Assembly (NCBI GenBank): GCA_031772625.1
Contig: CM062817.1
Span: 950,520,327-950,584,326, forward strand
Length of the DNA stretch: 64,000 nucleotides
Origin: Pinus tabuliformis
Taxonomy: Eukaryota; Streptophyta; Pinopsida; Pinales; Pinaceae
Direction of reading: 5' to 3'
This document shows, piece after piece, positions 1 to 11,500 of the stretch. The position numbers and the translations under genes are program-made. A model generated the notes under the pieces. The model saw only the letters and a list, made by a program, of their open reading frames with translations, ran no database searches and was not told the origin of the DNA. Position 1 is the first letter of the stretch. Every line of letters begins with the position of its first letter.

Positions 1-1419
1 ATATTATATGCATCCATGCTACAAGGTACAGATGCAACCCTTATCTTGGTTGCAGGTTCTCATTACATCCTTACGTGGTTGTTTTGGCCCACCTCGCCAT
101 CTCCGTTTACAAAGATGGACATTGAGATTCGTTATCGGAATTGTTTATCAGCTAAATGGTTTCTTGTAGCAAGATGTTTACCTCTAACATTTGTCATTGT
201 ATCCCCGCCCCTATTGGGAGCTCGAGGCATGAAATCAATTCAACCTACCGAGGTACACCGACCAGTATATAATACCTGTCCAAAGCAATAAGTGCACACT
301 CAAATAGTTAACACATTGTAATTTAGGTGAACAAATAGTTATCATAATCCATAGAGTAATTGGCTTTAACACTCATGGTAAGTCAATTTATTTATAATTA
401 TAAGAACTTTTAGCCGTAGCCTAACAAGTCAGAGGAATTTCCTAGAAAGTTATGGGAATTCCAGTCATATTTAGAGAAAATCCGGCAAGGACTTTTGTAA
501 ATCCAAGTTATAGTTGTTAAACTTCAAAATTTTAGGTGTCCTAGACATTTTTGATGGTACTGAATCCATTTGCACCATCAAAAACACGATTCAAACACTG
601 TCTCTACAAGATTTTTTGAATTTTGTTTACCCGGATTCTGGCCATTTTTTGTTGTCTGGGCAATTCCTCCGCCTCAATAGATGACTCCGAACTTTTATAT
701 GAATGATTTGTATTGATTTAGGGTAACATTAGATTTAAAAATAAAATTATAAATATTAACAAATTAGAATAATAATTATTTTAAAATTTCTATTTAAATA
801 ATTTAATATTTTAAAATTAATAAAAAATTCAAATTAAAAGACTTACAATATAAAATTTGATTTTTTTTTCAAAATTTTAAATAATAAAATAGTGTTGATC
901 ATAATTAAAAATAAAAATAAACATATTAATTGGTTTGTGGTTTTTTCAATTAAATACATTATAAAATATCAATAATCTTACTTTCATTGTGTTTACTGGT
1001 TTTTTTGTTGGCATTACAACTAAGAATATGTGGTAAGAATATTTCACTGTCACTCTCAACCACACATAAAAGACATTGTCTAACTAATAGACGAAATTAC
1101 CATTTTCTAAGATATCAATATATATGTTGAGATGTTAATGTTGATGTATACACTAGGTATATGTATGGTATATATACAAGTATATGTACCAACTAGAACA
1201 AAATGTATATCCATACCATCATGTATGCAATCATAGATTAGAGCCTTTATAGACCCATTTTCAATGATTCTAGCCACATTGTCCACCAAAATACATGACC
1301 ATTGAACAAAATTGACCAGATAATGACCTATTATTAGGCCACGTCAAATTGAGCACATGTATAAACTGATATATTATTATAAATTAAGGTATTGACATAT
1401 TGATATCGATGTGTTGTCA

Positions 1420-1420
<1 letters not shown>
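1..1420. other. AT-rich stretch, no recognised gene
   Basis: I see no coding region I can support here. A 91-codon open frame lies at 16-291 on the + strand, but it has no motif I recognise. The part from about 720 to 950 is extremely AT-rich with homopolymer runs, as in decayed intergenic DNA. Confidence 0.5.

Positions 1421-1503
<83 letters not shown>
1421..1503. repeat. (AT)n microsatellite
   Basis: An uninterrupted TA dinucleotide run of about 83 bases. Open frames across it translate to alternating Ile-Tyr and are artefacts. Confidence 0.97.
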
Positions 1504-1505
<2 letters not shown>

Positions 1506-1818
1506 TTTTATGAATTCATCTGAAGATTACACCATGGATGTCCAATTTTCACTATTCTTTCAGCATCTCTCTTACCTAAGTTGTTGGCCAGAAGAGAAGC
1601 ATGAAAACTAATTACAAATTGTCAGAATTGACTAAGAACCCAAAACTAGAAAGACCATAATGTCCAAAAGACCCCTAAGATAAAGAAAACCCGCATAAAT
1701 AAAGGCATAGGAGGATTAACCAGATGGTTACCTAGTGAATTTGGATGCCTGGGTTTCCCATGGACATGGAATTCTAAATGACCCAATCTCCCATCCATGT
1801 GTTTAATTATCTTAGATA

Positions 1819-2450
1819 ACATTAGGGGAATTTTGAGGTCTAAAATGGGTCTCCTAAGAAAAATTTACAACCAAAATAAAGTTTATAAGAACCAATATGA
1901 TTCAAGATGATGATATCAACCATGGGGGATGATTCACATTTTTTTCGAATAAAAAAGTAAAAATATTAAAAAATAATAAAATAATAAAACTAATTTTTCA
2001 ACTCATATTTTAAACTTATCTCCCTAAGGTTTTATTCAAATTTCAAGCAGGACTACTTGTTGGATGTAAAATTCCATTCCCCATCCAAGGATTACCCATG
2101 TTGCATACTTTTGATGGGTCTTGCTACCCATAAAATGAGAAATATATGAAAAAACATGATTGCAACAGGTTTTTCATGTATTTCTCATTTTTCATGTAGC
2201 GAGTTCCATAGGAAGTATGCAACATGGGTACTCCTTGGGCGTGGAATCAAATTCTGCATCCAACAAGTCTTTTCGCTCAAAATTTGAGTAAACCCAGAAG
2301 GAGATAAGTTGAAAATACGAGTTGAAAAAATATTTTTTCTTTTTTCCCTCTAAAGTTTGATGATGTAATCTAATCTAATTTTATTATTTTCACTATTATT
2401 TTATAATTTCCTTAGGAGGCCCATTTTAGACCTCAAAAATCCCCTAGTGT
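1819..2450. mobile_element. Fold-back / MITE-like element with about 300 bp inverted arms
   Basis: The two halves are imperfect inverted copies meeting near 2155. The left arm has TTGAGGTCTAAAATGGG at about 1832 and TACCCATGTTGCATACTT at about 2095. Their reverse complements lie in the right arm at about 2410-2435 and 2205-2235. The outermost bases are ACATTAGGGG on the left and, inverted, ACACTAGGGG on the right. No open frame of note lies inside, so it would be a non-autonomous DNA element or fold-back element. I see no clear target duplication and cannot assign a superfamily. The arms differ by small indels and many substitutions, so it is old. Confidence 0.75.
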
Positions 2451-3605
2451 CTCCTTTGGCCCACCAAACTGAAGCTAAATGATCCTACATATTTCATTGA
2501 TTGTGCTACAAATCATTCATAAAACTTCTGACTTAATTACGATCATCATGACGGTTTTGCCCGAATTGTTCCAAGAGAAGGGTGACATGCCACAACTGGC
2601 ACTTCAAGGTTCCAAAAGGTGAAGGAATAACTACACGACCAAGATAAGGGTTGGATTATGGGCCACCTCGTCCTCTAACTTTGCTTCCATTCCTCCTTCT
2701 CCTTCCATCTCCATTGCTTCCCATAGTGTGCTCAGCTCTCTGCCCTCTTGGTCCTACACCTTTTTGCACTTTGCCATGTTGCTTGTACATTTTCAAACCA
2801 ACCCCATCCTGTTGATACTAACACCTTACCTTTAGTGTTACACAAAGATTTGACAATACCTTCAAACCCCAATACCTGACAGTAAAGTTCTAGAAAAGCC
2901 AATTTCATACCTCTCTTAAGAAAGGAAACCCCTAGCAAGAGTTGTTACCTTTCTTTGTTGAATTTCTTTCATAGGATGGCAATGTCCTCTTCACCCCAAT
3001 GACTTCGTCACCAACCAAATTAAGAAAACAACCCCTAGAACATAAGTGTTGATACAAAATCTATGAATACAAACTAAATGAGGGGGTCTACAACCATCAA
3101 CACTGGGATGGGGAGTCTCGCTCACAAGATAATCACATAAACATAAATACACCTGGAAAAGAACATTGGGCTCCCTACACATACTACCACGTCAACCCCT
3201 ATCTCTGCCCTCAACTGGAGGGCCTTGAAGCCAAACCAAACTCCCATGTAACCAACTCAAACCTTGGGGATCAAGCACATGCTTTTGGCCCTCAATTACA
3301 ACCACAATTGACCTTGTGGCCTCCAAAACCCAAAATTCTCTCAATAGAAAATGGGAGTGCAAGAAACATAGCTAAATGAATCCACCCTCCGACTAAAGAA
3401 AAGAATTACACTATGAAGGCCAAAGGAAAAACCAAGGAAGCTTATCAGATTGATTGATATAGAACACAAACTCAGAAATGCGCCCCCCCGGTTGTTGAAT
3501 TTAGAGTGTGCTTGTCTTGCTCTGAAATTTTCTAGTGGAAACATGAACCCCAACTATTAGCCTCACTAAGGTCCCAAAGTTGGTATGAATGGCCTCCAAC
3601 GATAC
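2451..3605. other. Intergenic stretch, no recognised gene
   Basis: Several short open frames occur on the - strand, none with a motif I recognise. A segment at about 3240-3300 reappears in diverged form at about 23836-23890, so part of this stretch is a dispersed repeat. The last five bases, GATAC, are the left target duplication of the next element. Confidence 0.45.
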
Positions 3606-5320
3606 CGTTAGCTCTGCTACATATTTCAGCATTTTTTGTGTCAAAGACAACTTTCCCGTGTTATTTGTGCTTAAAGAAAGCTCACGTCAGTTGCCTATTC
3701 CCTTTCACCCCACTGCCCCCACTTTCTCCTTCTTCATTCCCCTTATACTCCCCTAGCCCCGCTGTCTCTTTTCCCTCTTAAACCTCATCTTTCCCCGTTT
3801 AAAACCCCTGAAATCCATCAAAGCCCCATTTCAATATAGCCCCAGGTGCTAATGGTGTTAAAACCATATAGCCGCGCACCATCGAAAAAAGCGCTTCATG
3901 TGAGGTCCTTCCCTGTCACATCAGCTATAAACATGTTATCTCAACCCCGTCGTCTGATCATTTACCGTGAGATCCAAAGGCATTCGCTTCCCTCACTACT
4001 GAAACTTGTGCACGCAATAACCCGCGGGGATAGCGGTTTGCCGCTGGTCCCATTAGCCACGTGTCAACCGATGAATGGGATCGCGCCCCACTATGAATTT
4101 ACCACCCATTCCCGTAAGCGGTGCAGGGAATAACACTTACCGCCCATCCCGCTTGTCCCTGCTCACTATCGCCCACGCATCTTAGCTGCCCGTTAGCTGT
4201 TGGATCTACCCACCCGAGATCCAACGGATCATGGTTGTTCTCCACGATTTTTGCTCGATACCCTCTGCAAATGATCTTCGCCATTGATCTGTGAAAATCG
4301 ATGGTCAGCCCTATTCATCCATTCAGTGTGTCCACTCGCCATGAGGTCTACGCTACCTTTCACTGAGCTGTGCTTTCGAAGGATAATGGCAAGCAACTAT
4401 CTGTACCCGGTGCAGTTATTCTTCAGCAACTGTATTCAAGAGCATTATGGCCAAAGAGTAGGAAAGACGTGCCTCGAGCAGTTAAATGTACTTATCAGTA
4501 AGGGAGCCCGTTTCATATTATACTCCACCTATGCAGGAAGGACGGCCGAGCACCAGAGAATGTCAAATTCACTTCTTGAAGCAGCAGATTGTATCAGAGA
4601 CCCGTATTAGATAGTTAACGTGGTTGGTGGTCAGTAATGACTCCTCCATGCATAGGATAGCAGAGAATTTTGTAATCAACCTCTTTTTATACCCAGAACA
4701 AAAATGTAATGAGGGTTGATGGTTGTAGTTCTGATGTAAGTTTAAACTTCTAGAGACTGTAACTACTGTGATACCTGCAGCGTCTGGTCTTCATTTTTGT
4801 CTAATACAAGCTTCTTTTGCTATTAATTTCTCACTTTCCACTTCTTCTCTGTTCCAGGTTGTGCCTGCTATGCATTTTTCATGTGCTCTTGATGTTTAGC
4901 ATTATAGGGGTTGTCATCCCGCCTCTGTGATAGAATCTACTATGTATCATTGAATGTGTTATGCATGTTTCTGTTATTTTAGTGCTTAGAGAGCTATCAT
5001 CCTGTCTGTGCATGAGGAAATAGATTTGCAGACCTTCTTACTAGTTGCATTCGACCATCACATGGTCTTGTGTATTTGTTGGTGTGCTCAGTTTTCTCCA
5101 TGTTCACTTAATCCTCAAACTGTGAGTAATTGGTGGTGTAAAGCCTTGTAGTTTGGGGGTTTTCACCCATCTAGGGTTAAGCATAGTAGAAGTGGTTATC
5201 TGACTTGAATATGCATCATTTCTTCTATTCATCCACCTATTTCCAACATTTTTGTTCAGTTTGTAATGTTCCCCAGCATCTCTGAGATACAACCTAGAAG
5301 AGTTTCTTGGGGTGATAACA
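3606..5320 (+). repeat. 5' LTR of the Tat-type element
   Basis: A 1715 bp sequence aligned end to end with 11501-13216. It starts CGTTAGCTCTG where the other copy has TGTTAGCTCTG, and ends GATAACA, so the ancestral ends were TG...CA. Open frames inside (for example at 3846 and 4284) recur only in decayed form in the partner LTR and are not genes. Confidence 0.93.
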
Positions 5321-5325
5321 TTAAT

Positions 5326-5343
5326 TGGTGTCGTTGCCGGGGA
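5326..5343 (+). promoter_or_regulatory. Primer binding site of the Tat-type element
   Basis: TGGTGTCGTTGCCGGGGA lies five bases after the left LTR. It closely resembles the TGGCGCCGTTGCCGGGGA primer site common in plant Ty3 elements. I recall this as a tRNA-Asp type site but did not check it against a tRNA. Confidence 0.75.
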
Positions 5344-5821
5344 GAGGAGATTGAAGCTTAGCTTCCCTGGGAGAACGCCACAGTTCTAGATTTTGATCAT
5401 AAACAAAGTTTAGGCACATTTCAGGTTGTAATCATCTATCTAGCGACTCCACTAGAGGAAGACCAACCTTTGGCGACTCAACAATATAGTCCTGGCTCAG
5501 TTTGTGAGACATATGCGTAGAAATCCTCAGAAATCACCAGCTGAATTAGTGCCTGACCCTGAGAAGATTGTTAAGTAGAAGAAAACATCACAGAAAGGAG
5601 CATCAGGATCAGGTAAACCCAAGAAATCTTATTTGTCTCTGCATGACGAGTTTTTAGTTGAGAATACACAATTTGAAGACTTACAGCCTAGTGTTGCTAG
5701 TGAGCAAACACCTGCAGAGATTCGTAAAGCTCCTTCTCCATCTAGTTCCCCTTTGAATCTCAATCCAAAGAAAGTTTCCCATACATTCCATAACATCCCT
5801 TTGGCTCTGTCATCCATTTGA

Positions 5822-6616
5822 TTGTTTTATAATACTCAATCTACCAGTGTCTTTCTACATTCCCCAGTCATGGTAGGCCAGCAAGCACCTACGAAGATAG
5901 AAAGAATTGTAGCTGCTAGGTATGGACCTTTGGTCTTGCCTGTTCCTTTGAACGCTATGCCTGCAGGAGAATATCAGAAATACATGCCCAAGTTCAATGG
6001 CACGGAGGGAGTAACAGCATAAGAACACATTGAGGCATTCTATAGTTATGCTGATAACTTAGACGTAAGTGAAAATGATGTATGGATGAGAGTTTTTGTA
6101 CAAAGCCTTGATGGAGAGGCCAGAAAGTGGTTCAAAGAATTGCCCCCTAGATATATTGATGATATTGAAGCCTTAGATGAAGCATTTTTGAAGCACTGGG
6201 GAGATAAAAAGGACCTACTCTACTACCATACAAAGTTTGGAAACCTAAAGAGGGGGAATGGGGAATCTTTGCCTGATTTCAATAAAAGATATAACCATGT
6301 GTATAGTAAGATACCAGCTGAGGTAAAGCCTACTCCCACCTCTGCCAAACTTACTTATGCCAATGCTTTTGACTATGATTTCTGCCTATTATTGAGAGAA
6401 AAAAGATGTGCCACTCTAGCTGACATGCAGGATGCAACACTAGAAGTAGAGTCTAATATTATGGCTACAAAAAAGCTAAAGAGTTATGTTGACAGAAGGA
6501 GGCATAAAGGTGAGGCTTCTTATTCCTCTACTTCATCTTCAGAACCCAAATTAGACAAAATGACTAAGATGATAGAGTCATTGGCTGCTGAAATATCTAA
6601 GTTGAAGGTTGAGTAG
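5822..6616 (+). pseudogene. gag region, Tat-type element
   Basis: The stretch 6086-6616 encodes a typical plant Ty3 capsid domain. It has VQSLDGEARKWFKELP, then a segment rich in aromatic and charged residues (FLKHWGDKKDLLYYHTKFGN), then SLPDFNKRYNHV. This is the retrotransposon gag domain that assembles the particle around element RNA. The C-terminal part (about 6500-6616) is serine-rich and then looks coiled-coil-like. I see no CCHC zinc knuckle in it. The region directly precedes the protease. It is decayed. Confidence 0.85.
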
Positions 6617-6944
6617 AATTTAGGAAAGACAAGGCAGCATAACACATTTTCTCCACGAAACCCCAATCCATTTAGAAGAGCAAATGAACATCTGAAAATA
6701 ATTCAGAGGGGTAAAGAACCAAATGAAGAACAGAAGGTTAAAGCTCCTTTCTAGAATGTAGTCATGGAGGAGGAATAATTCGAAGATGAGGATGAAATTC
6801 ATTGCATGGAAGATAAAGGCAGTGCTACCTTTTCGCCATTGGTTGCATATGAAGAATCATTTCTGCGAGAACAAGAAAGTCAGGAGTGGGACAGAGGAGT
6901 TGTTCTGTAGATTGGTGAACAGCAAAAATACAATCTAAGGTCAA

Positions 6945-7772
6945 ATGCAAAAAATTTCAAGGAGAATCCTACCCAAAGAGCTGGAGTCACAGAATATCAG
7001 GCAAACAAGACCAGTAGCTAATCTAGTCATCCTCAAAGATCCAGTTCAAGGGGTAAGAGGTTCTAATAAGTCAAATTCCTCTTTCAACTTAGAGTCAGAA
7101 GTCCAGAAATTAAATGTATCTGTGCCTCTGGTAGAGTTGGTAAAGAGTGAAATATTTAAGAAGCCTATCCTCAAAGCTCTTGAGTTGGAAACCACACAAA
7201 CCTCCACTGACTCGGTCAATTTGCAAGATGACAAGCTTGCCATTGTTCTTATCCCCATGATTGAACCATTTGATAATAATTCTCCATATTTTTATGTCTC
7301 CTTGACAATTCATGACAAAATCCTCCATAATTGCCTGCTAGATACAGGAGCCAGTCACAATCTGATGCCTAAATCTGTCATGGAAGAGTTAGGCCTTGAT
7401 ATCACTAGACCATATCATGATTTATTCTCTTTTGATTCAAGGAAAGTGAAATGCCTAGGATTAATCAAAGATTTAGCCATTACCCTAACTCAGCTGCCCA
7501 TGAAGAGTATGATGATGGATATTGTGGTAGCAGATGTCCCTCCCAAGTTTGGCATGTTGTTGTCCAGAGGATGGATTAAGAGATTAGGTGGGACATTACA
7601 GAATGATCTATCTTATGCCACTATCCCAGTCTTTGGAGGAGAAAGCAAGAGATTGTACAGAGAAGCACAGTTGGCATACATCATCAGTGATGAGAAGAAT
7701 CCTACCAATCATCCCATATATGTTGTGGACACCGATTTTGGAGCATGTATCCTCCAAATAGAAGAATCCTAG
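6945..7772 (+). pseudogene. Aspartic protease region, Tat-type element
   Basis: An open stretch of 275 codons. The active-site motif LLDTGASHNLMP lies around 7335-7370, with the flap and second hydrophobic motif further on (MDIVVADVPPKFGMLLSRGW at about 7515-7575). The enzyme family cleaves the Gag-Pol polyprotein. The motif and the position between gag and the polymerase region make the call secure. The N-terminal third looks like linker with no motif I recognise. Confidence 0.9.
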
Positions 7773-7837
7773 AAGGCCTCAATGCAGATCAGGAAACCAA
7801 CAGTTTAGGCCGAAGAAGAGCAAGGAAGTCAGGTTTG

Positions 7838-8120
7838 GGAGATGTTCTTTGATGGAGCATGTTCCAGGGAGACTGCAGGAGTAGGGTGGTGCTAATATCT
7901 CCAGAACAAAAAAGCACATAGTTGTGTTTTAAGTTGGCTTTCCAAGTCAAAAACAATATAGCAGAATATGAAGCTCTGCTATTGGGCCTTAACACAGCAA
8001 AAGATAGAGAAATCAGGAATATAAAGGTGTTTGGAGATGCTAATTTGATCATTCAGCAAGTAAATAAAACATTTCACGCAAAGCACTCAAGGCTGAAAGC
8101 ATACATCCCTAGAGCCAAAA
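7838..8120 (+). pseudogene. Additional RNase H-like domain, placed before reverse transcriptase
   Basis: The region encodes FFDGACS, then NNIAEYEALLLGL, then VFGDANLIIQQVN. These match the successive acidic motifs (D, E, D) of the RNase HI / archaeal-type RNase H fold, the additional RNase H (aRNH) found in Tat elements. Here it lies between protease and reverse transcriptase. In the Tat elements I know best (Retand, Ogre) it follows the ordinary RNase H and precedes integrase. A spacer with no recognised domain follows to about 8527. Confidence 0.8.
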
Positions 8121-8554
8121 ATCAGCGTGCTAATTCCCTTGCTGTGTCTGCTAGTCTGTTTGTTCCTCCCATGCCTCCCAAACTAGTTTATGAAGTCCAA
8201 ATGAAATATAGGCCATCCTTACCTGACAATGTCCAGCATTGGAAAGTTTTTGAAGATGATGATGAAATAAATAGGTTTTTGCAAGTCATTGATGAGTTTT
8301 ATGAAATGAAAACTGACAAAGAAAATGAAGATTTGGAAGAAAAACCCCAGTCCCAGCTTAGAAATAAAATTGGCAAAGATAGCATTGTCCAGCTTCCCAA
8401 CAATCATATTCCTAAAGGTTTAATTCCTCTAGAAAGACTGTTTGACCAAAATGATGTGCCTTACAAGGCTGCCCAAAAAGAAAACCAATCTGCAGTCTGT
8501 AAGCATGATATAGGGAGTCCAGTTTAGCCTAGATATATAAACCTGTCCACCCAT

Positions 8555-9850
8555 TTGTCTACTGACCAAAATGTTGAATACTATGATTTACTGAAGAAAT
8601 TTGTTGATGTATTTGCCTGGGAATATAGTGACCTGAAAACCTATGATAAAAAGATTATTCAGCATAAAATCCCTCTGGAGAAAGACGCCAAACCTTTCAA
8701 ACAGAAGCTGAGACCGATAAATCCTATGCTCCTCCCTCTGATTGAAAAAGAAATTAAAAAGTTGTTGGTTTCCAAAATCATAGTCCCTCTTAGATATTCA
8801 AAGTGGGTAGCCAACTTAGTAGTAGTGAGGAAGAAAAGTGGAGAAATCAGACTCTGTGTTGATTTCAGAAACTTAAACAAATGCTCTAAGAAAGACAACT
8901 ACCCTCTACTCAATATGGAGCATTTGCTGCAGAAGGTATCAGGAACCAAAGTAATGTCTTTCCTGGACGGAATTTCAGGTTTTAATCAGGTTACTGTGCA
9001 TCCAGATGACAAGAGAAGACTGCATTCACCATTCCTTGGGGCACTTTTATGTATGCCAAGATGCCTTTTGGGTTGATGAATGCTAGAGCCACTTTTGAGA
9101 GAGCTATGGATATAGCATTTGTGGGAGAGAAGGATAAATTTGTCCTTATCTACCTTGATGATATAATAGTATACTCCAGCACCCATCAAGACCATTTACA
9201 ACATTTGAAGAAAGTGTTCCTTAAGTGCAGAAGGTTTGGGATTTTAGTCAATCCTAAAAAATCACAATTTTATTTAGAAGAAGGAAAGCTGTTAGGACAT
9301 GTTGTTTCTGCTATAGGTGTCCGAATTGACCCAGAAAGACTGAAATCAATACAGATCCTGTCTGTCCCGAGATCGAAGAAGGATATTCAGTCCTTTCTGG
9401 GCAAGATTAATTTTGTAAGGAGGTTTATACCAAATTTTGCAAAATTGGTGAAGCATGTTACCTCCATGTTGAAGAAAGGGTCAGAGATCAAACGGACTGA
9501 TTTAGCAAGAAAATCATTTGAGTCTATTAAAAAATCCATTATGGAAGCTCCCACTCTAAGCAACCCAGATTACAGCAAGGAGTTCCATATATTTTCTCTC
9601 GCCTCTAATGACACCCTTGCACTAGTTTTATTGCAGGTAGATGAAGGAGGTTTAGAGCATCCGATGGAATTTTTCAGCAAAAACTTAAGGGATGCTGAAT
9701 TGAGGTATGATATTATTGAGAAGTAAGCATATGCTCTTATCAAATCTTTGAAATCTTTTAGATTTTATATTCTGCATTCCAAGATAATTTCATATGTACC
9801 CTCTACTGTAATAAAAGATGTCTTGACACAGCCTGATGCAAATGGAAGAA
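8555..9850 (+). pseudogene. Reverse transcriptase and RNase H region, Tat-type element
   Basis: Reverse transcriptase blocks are present in order: the primer-side helix (IEKEIKKLLVSKIIVPLRYS), VVVRKKSGEIRLCVDFRNLN, then the catalytic motif YLDDIIVYS near 9150. The thumb/connection region follows, with FLGKINFVRRFIPNFAKL. A diverged RNase H lies at about 9570-9800, recognisable by EHPMEFFSKNLRDAELRYDI. The family copies element RNA into DNA in the particle. The region is broken in this copy. Confidence 0.9.
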
Positions 9851-10229
9851 GGGGTAAAGGATTACAAAGCTAATTGAATTTAATATAGAACTAAAGCCTA
9901 CCAAACTTGTCAGAAGTCAGGGTCTTGCTAGATTGTTAGCTGAAGAAAATTGCAGAACATTGGACATAGATTTCCTGTGCACAATTGCAGAAAATGGTCA
10001 GACAGAGGAAGAGGAAACAACTGAACCAGAGAGAAAGCAGGCAGCGGCCATGAATCTAGCTTCTTGTGATTGGTATTCTACAATAATTAATTTCTTGTTG
10101 AAGCTAGAAATTCCCCCAGGCTCAAGCACAAGTCAAGCCATAACTATTAAGCTTAGGGCAGCTAAATATTGTATTAATGAAAATCTGCTCTATTGGAGGG
10201 ATCCATATGCAATGCTTTTAAGGTGTCTA

Positions 10230-11320
10230 GACAAAGAATAGTCAATAGAAGTCATGCAACAGTTTCATTCGAGCATGTGTGGAGGGCACCATTATTTGAA
10301 AACCACTGCCCATAAGATCCTCAGAGCTGGGTACTATTGGCCCACTTTATTTTCTAATGTATTTTCATTTTTTAAATCTTATGACAGGTGCCAAAGATTT
10401 GAAGGAAAACAGCAGTTAAAGTCCTTGCCCTTAAAACCAATACATGCAAAAGGACCTTTTTAGCAGTGGGGCTTGGATTTCATTGGAGAAATCAATCCAC
10501 ATTTTGGTGGCCAACACAGATGGATATTAGTAGCCACCAATTATTTTACTAAGTGGATTGAAGCAATCCCTACCAGGAAGGCTGATCATAATGTGGTCAT
10601 GAAGTTTTTAATTGAAAATATCTTTGCCAGGTTTGGTTGTCCACATAAATTAGTCAGAGATAATGCAACAGCCTTCAAAGCAAAAGAATTGGAGGATTTG
10701 TGTGATTCAATGGGTATTAAACTTGTTCATTCCACCTCATATTATCCCCAAGGCAATGGGCTAGCAGAATCCTGCAATAAAAGCCTGATAAGGATAATGA
10801 AGAAGCTGTTGGAGGACAATAAAAAGAATTGGGATTCTAAGCTCAAGTATGCATTGTGGGCTAACAGAGTGACCATTAAAAGATCCACAGGGAAGTCTCC
10901 TTTCAAGCAAGTATATGGTACCGAAGCTGTATTCCAAATTCAGTTAACTCTCCCCGTGGCAAAACTCTTTCAAAAAGAACATAATGAAGAAGAAGACATG
11001 GCAAGAAGGATCACTGATTTGGCAGAGCTACATCAGATTAGAGAATAACTGGTGGAAAATGCTGCAAAACATCAGAAAAAGATCAAGGATGATTTTGAAA
11101 GGAAGACAAAGACAAATAATTTTCAGGTTGGAGACTTGCTGCTGAAGTGGTATGCATTAAAGGAAAAGAAGGGAAATCATGGGAAGTTTGATGCTTTCTG
11201 GACAGGGCCTTTTATCGTTTCTTAGATTCAAGGGAACAATACCTTCATTCTGAAAAGTATGGGAGGAGAGGCAGTTTTTGATGGCCCAGTTAATGGGCAG
11301 TTTTTGAAAGTTTATGTTTT
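10230..11320 (+). pseudogene. Integrase region, Tat-type element
   Basis: The HHCC zinc-binding domain is at about 10254-10410 (HSSMCGGHHYLKTT, then SYDRCQRFEG). The catalytic core is at about 10473-10960 with WILVATNYFTKWIEAIP, KLVRDNATAFKAKE and YYPQGNGLAESCNKS, which carry the D, D, E positions of the integrase fold. The C-terminal part (to about 11320) has the GDLLLKW-like and FWTGPFIV-like blocks usual after plant Ty3 integrase. It inserts the DNA copy into the genome. It is the last coding unit before the 3' LTR and is decayed. Confidence 0.9.
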
Positions 11321-11500
11321 TTAAGGTCTTTTGGCCTTAAAATTGTAAATATTTGATTCTATCAGTCTTAGTATAGGTTCATTCAAACTCCATGCCCAAT
11401 GGAACAATAGGAATTTTTCTAATTTGCTTTCAGCGGACAGGCATTGATCTGCAGGTTCTTGAGACCTCACAGGGAGGATCTCATCCCCAGAAGGAGCCAG

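Noticed and set aside
3846-4610. Open frames inside the Tat LTR (also 11868-12490)
   Set aside because: The same positions in the partner LTR do not keep the reading frames, and the text is LTR sequence.
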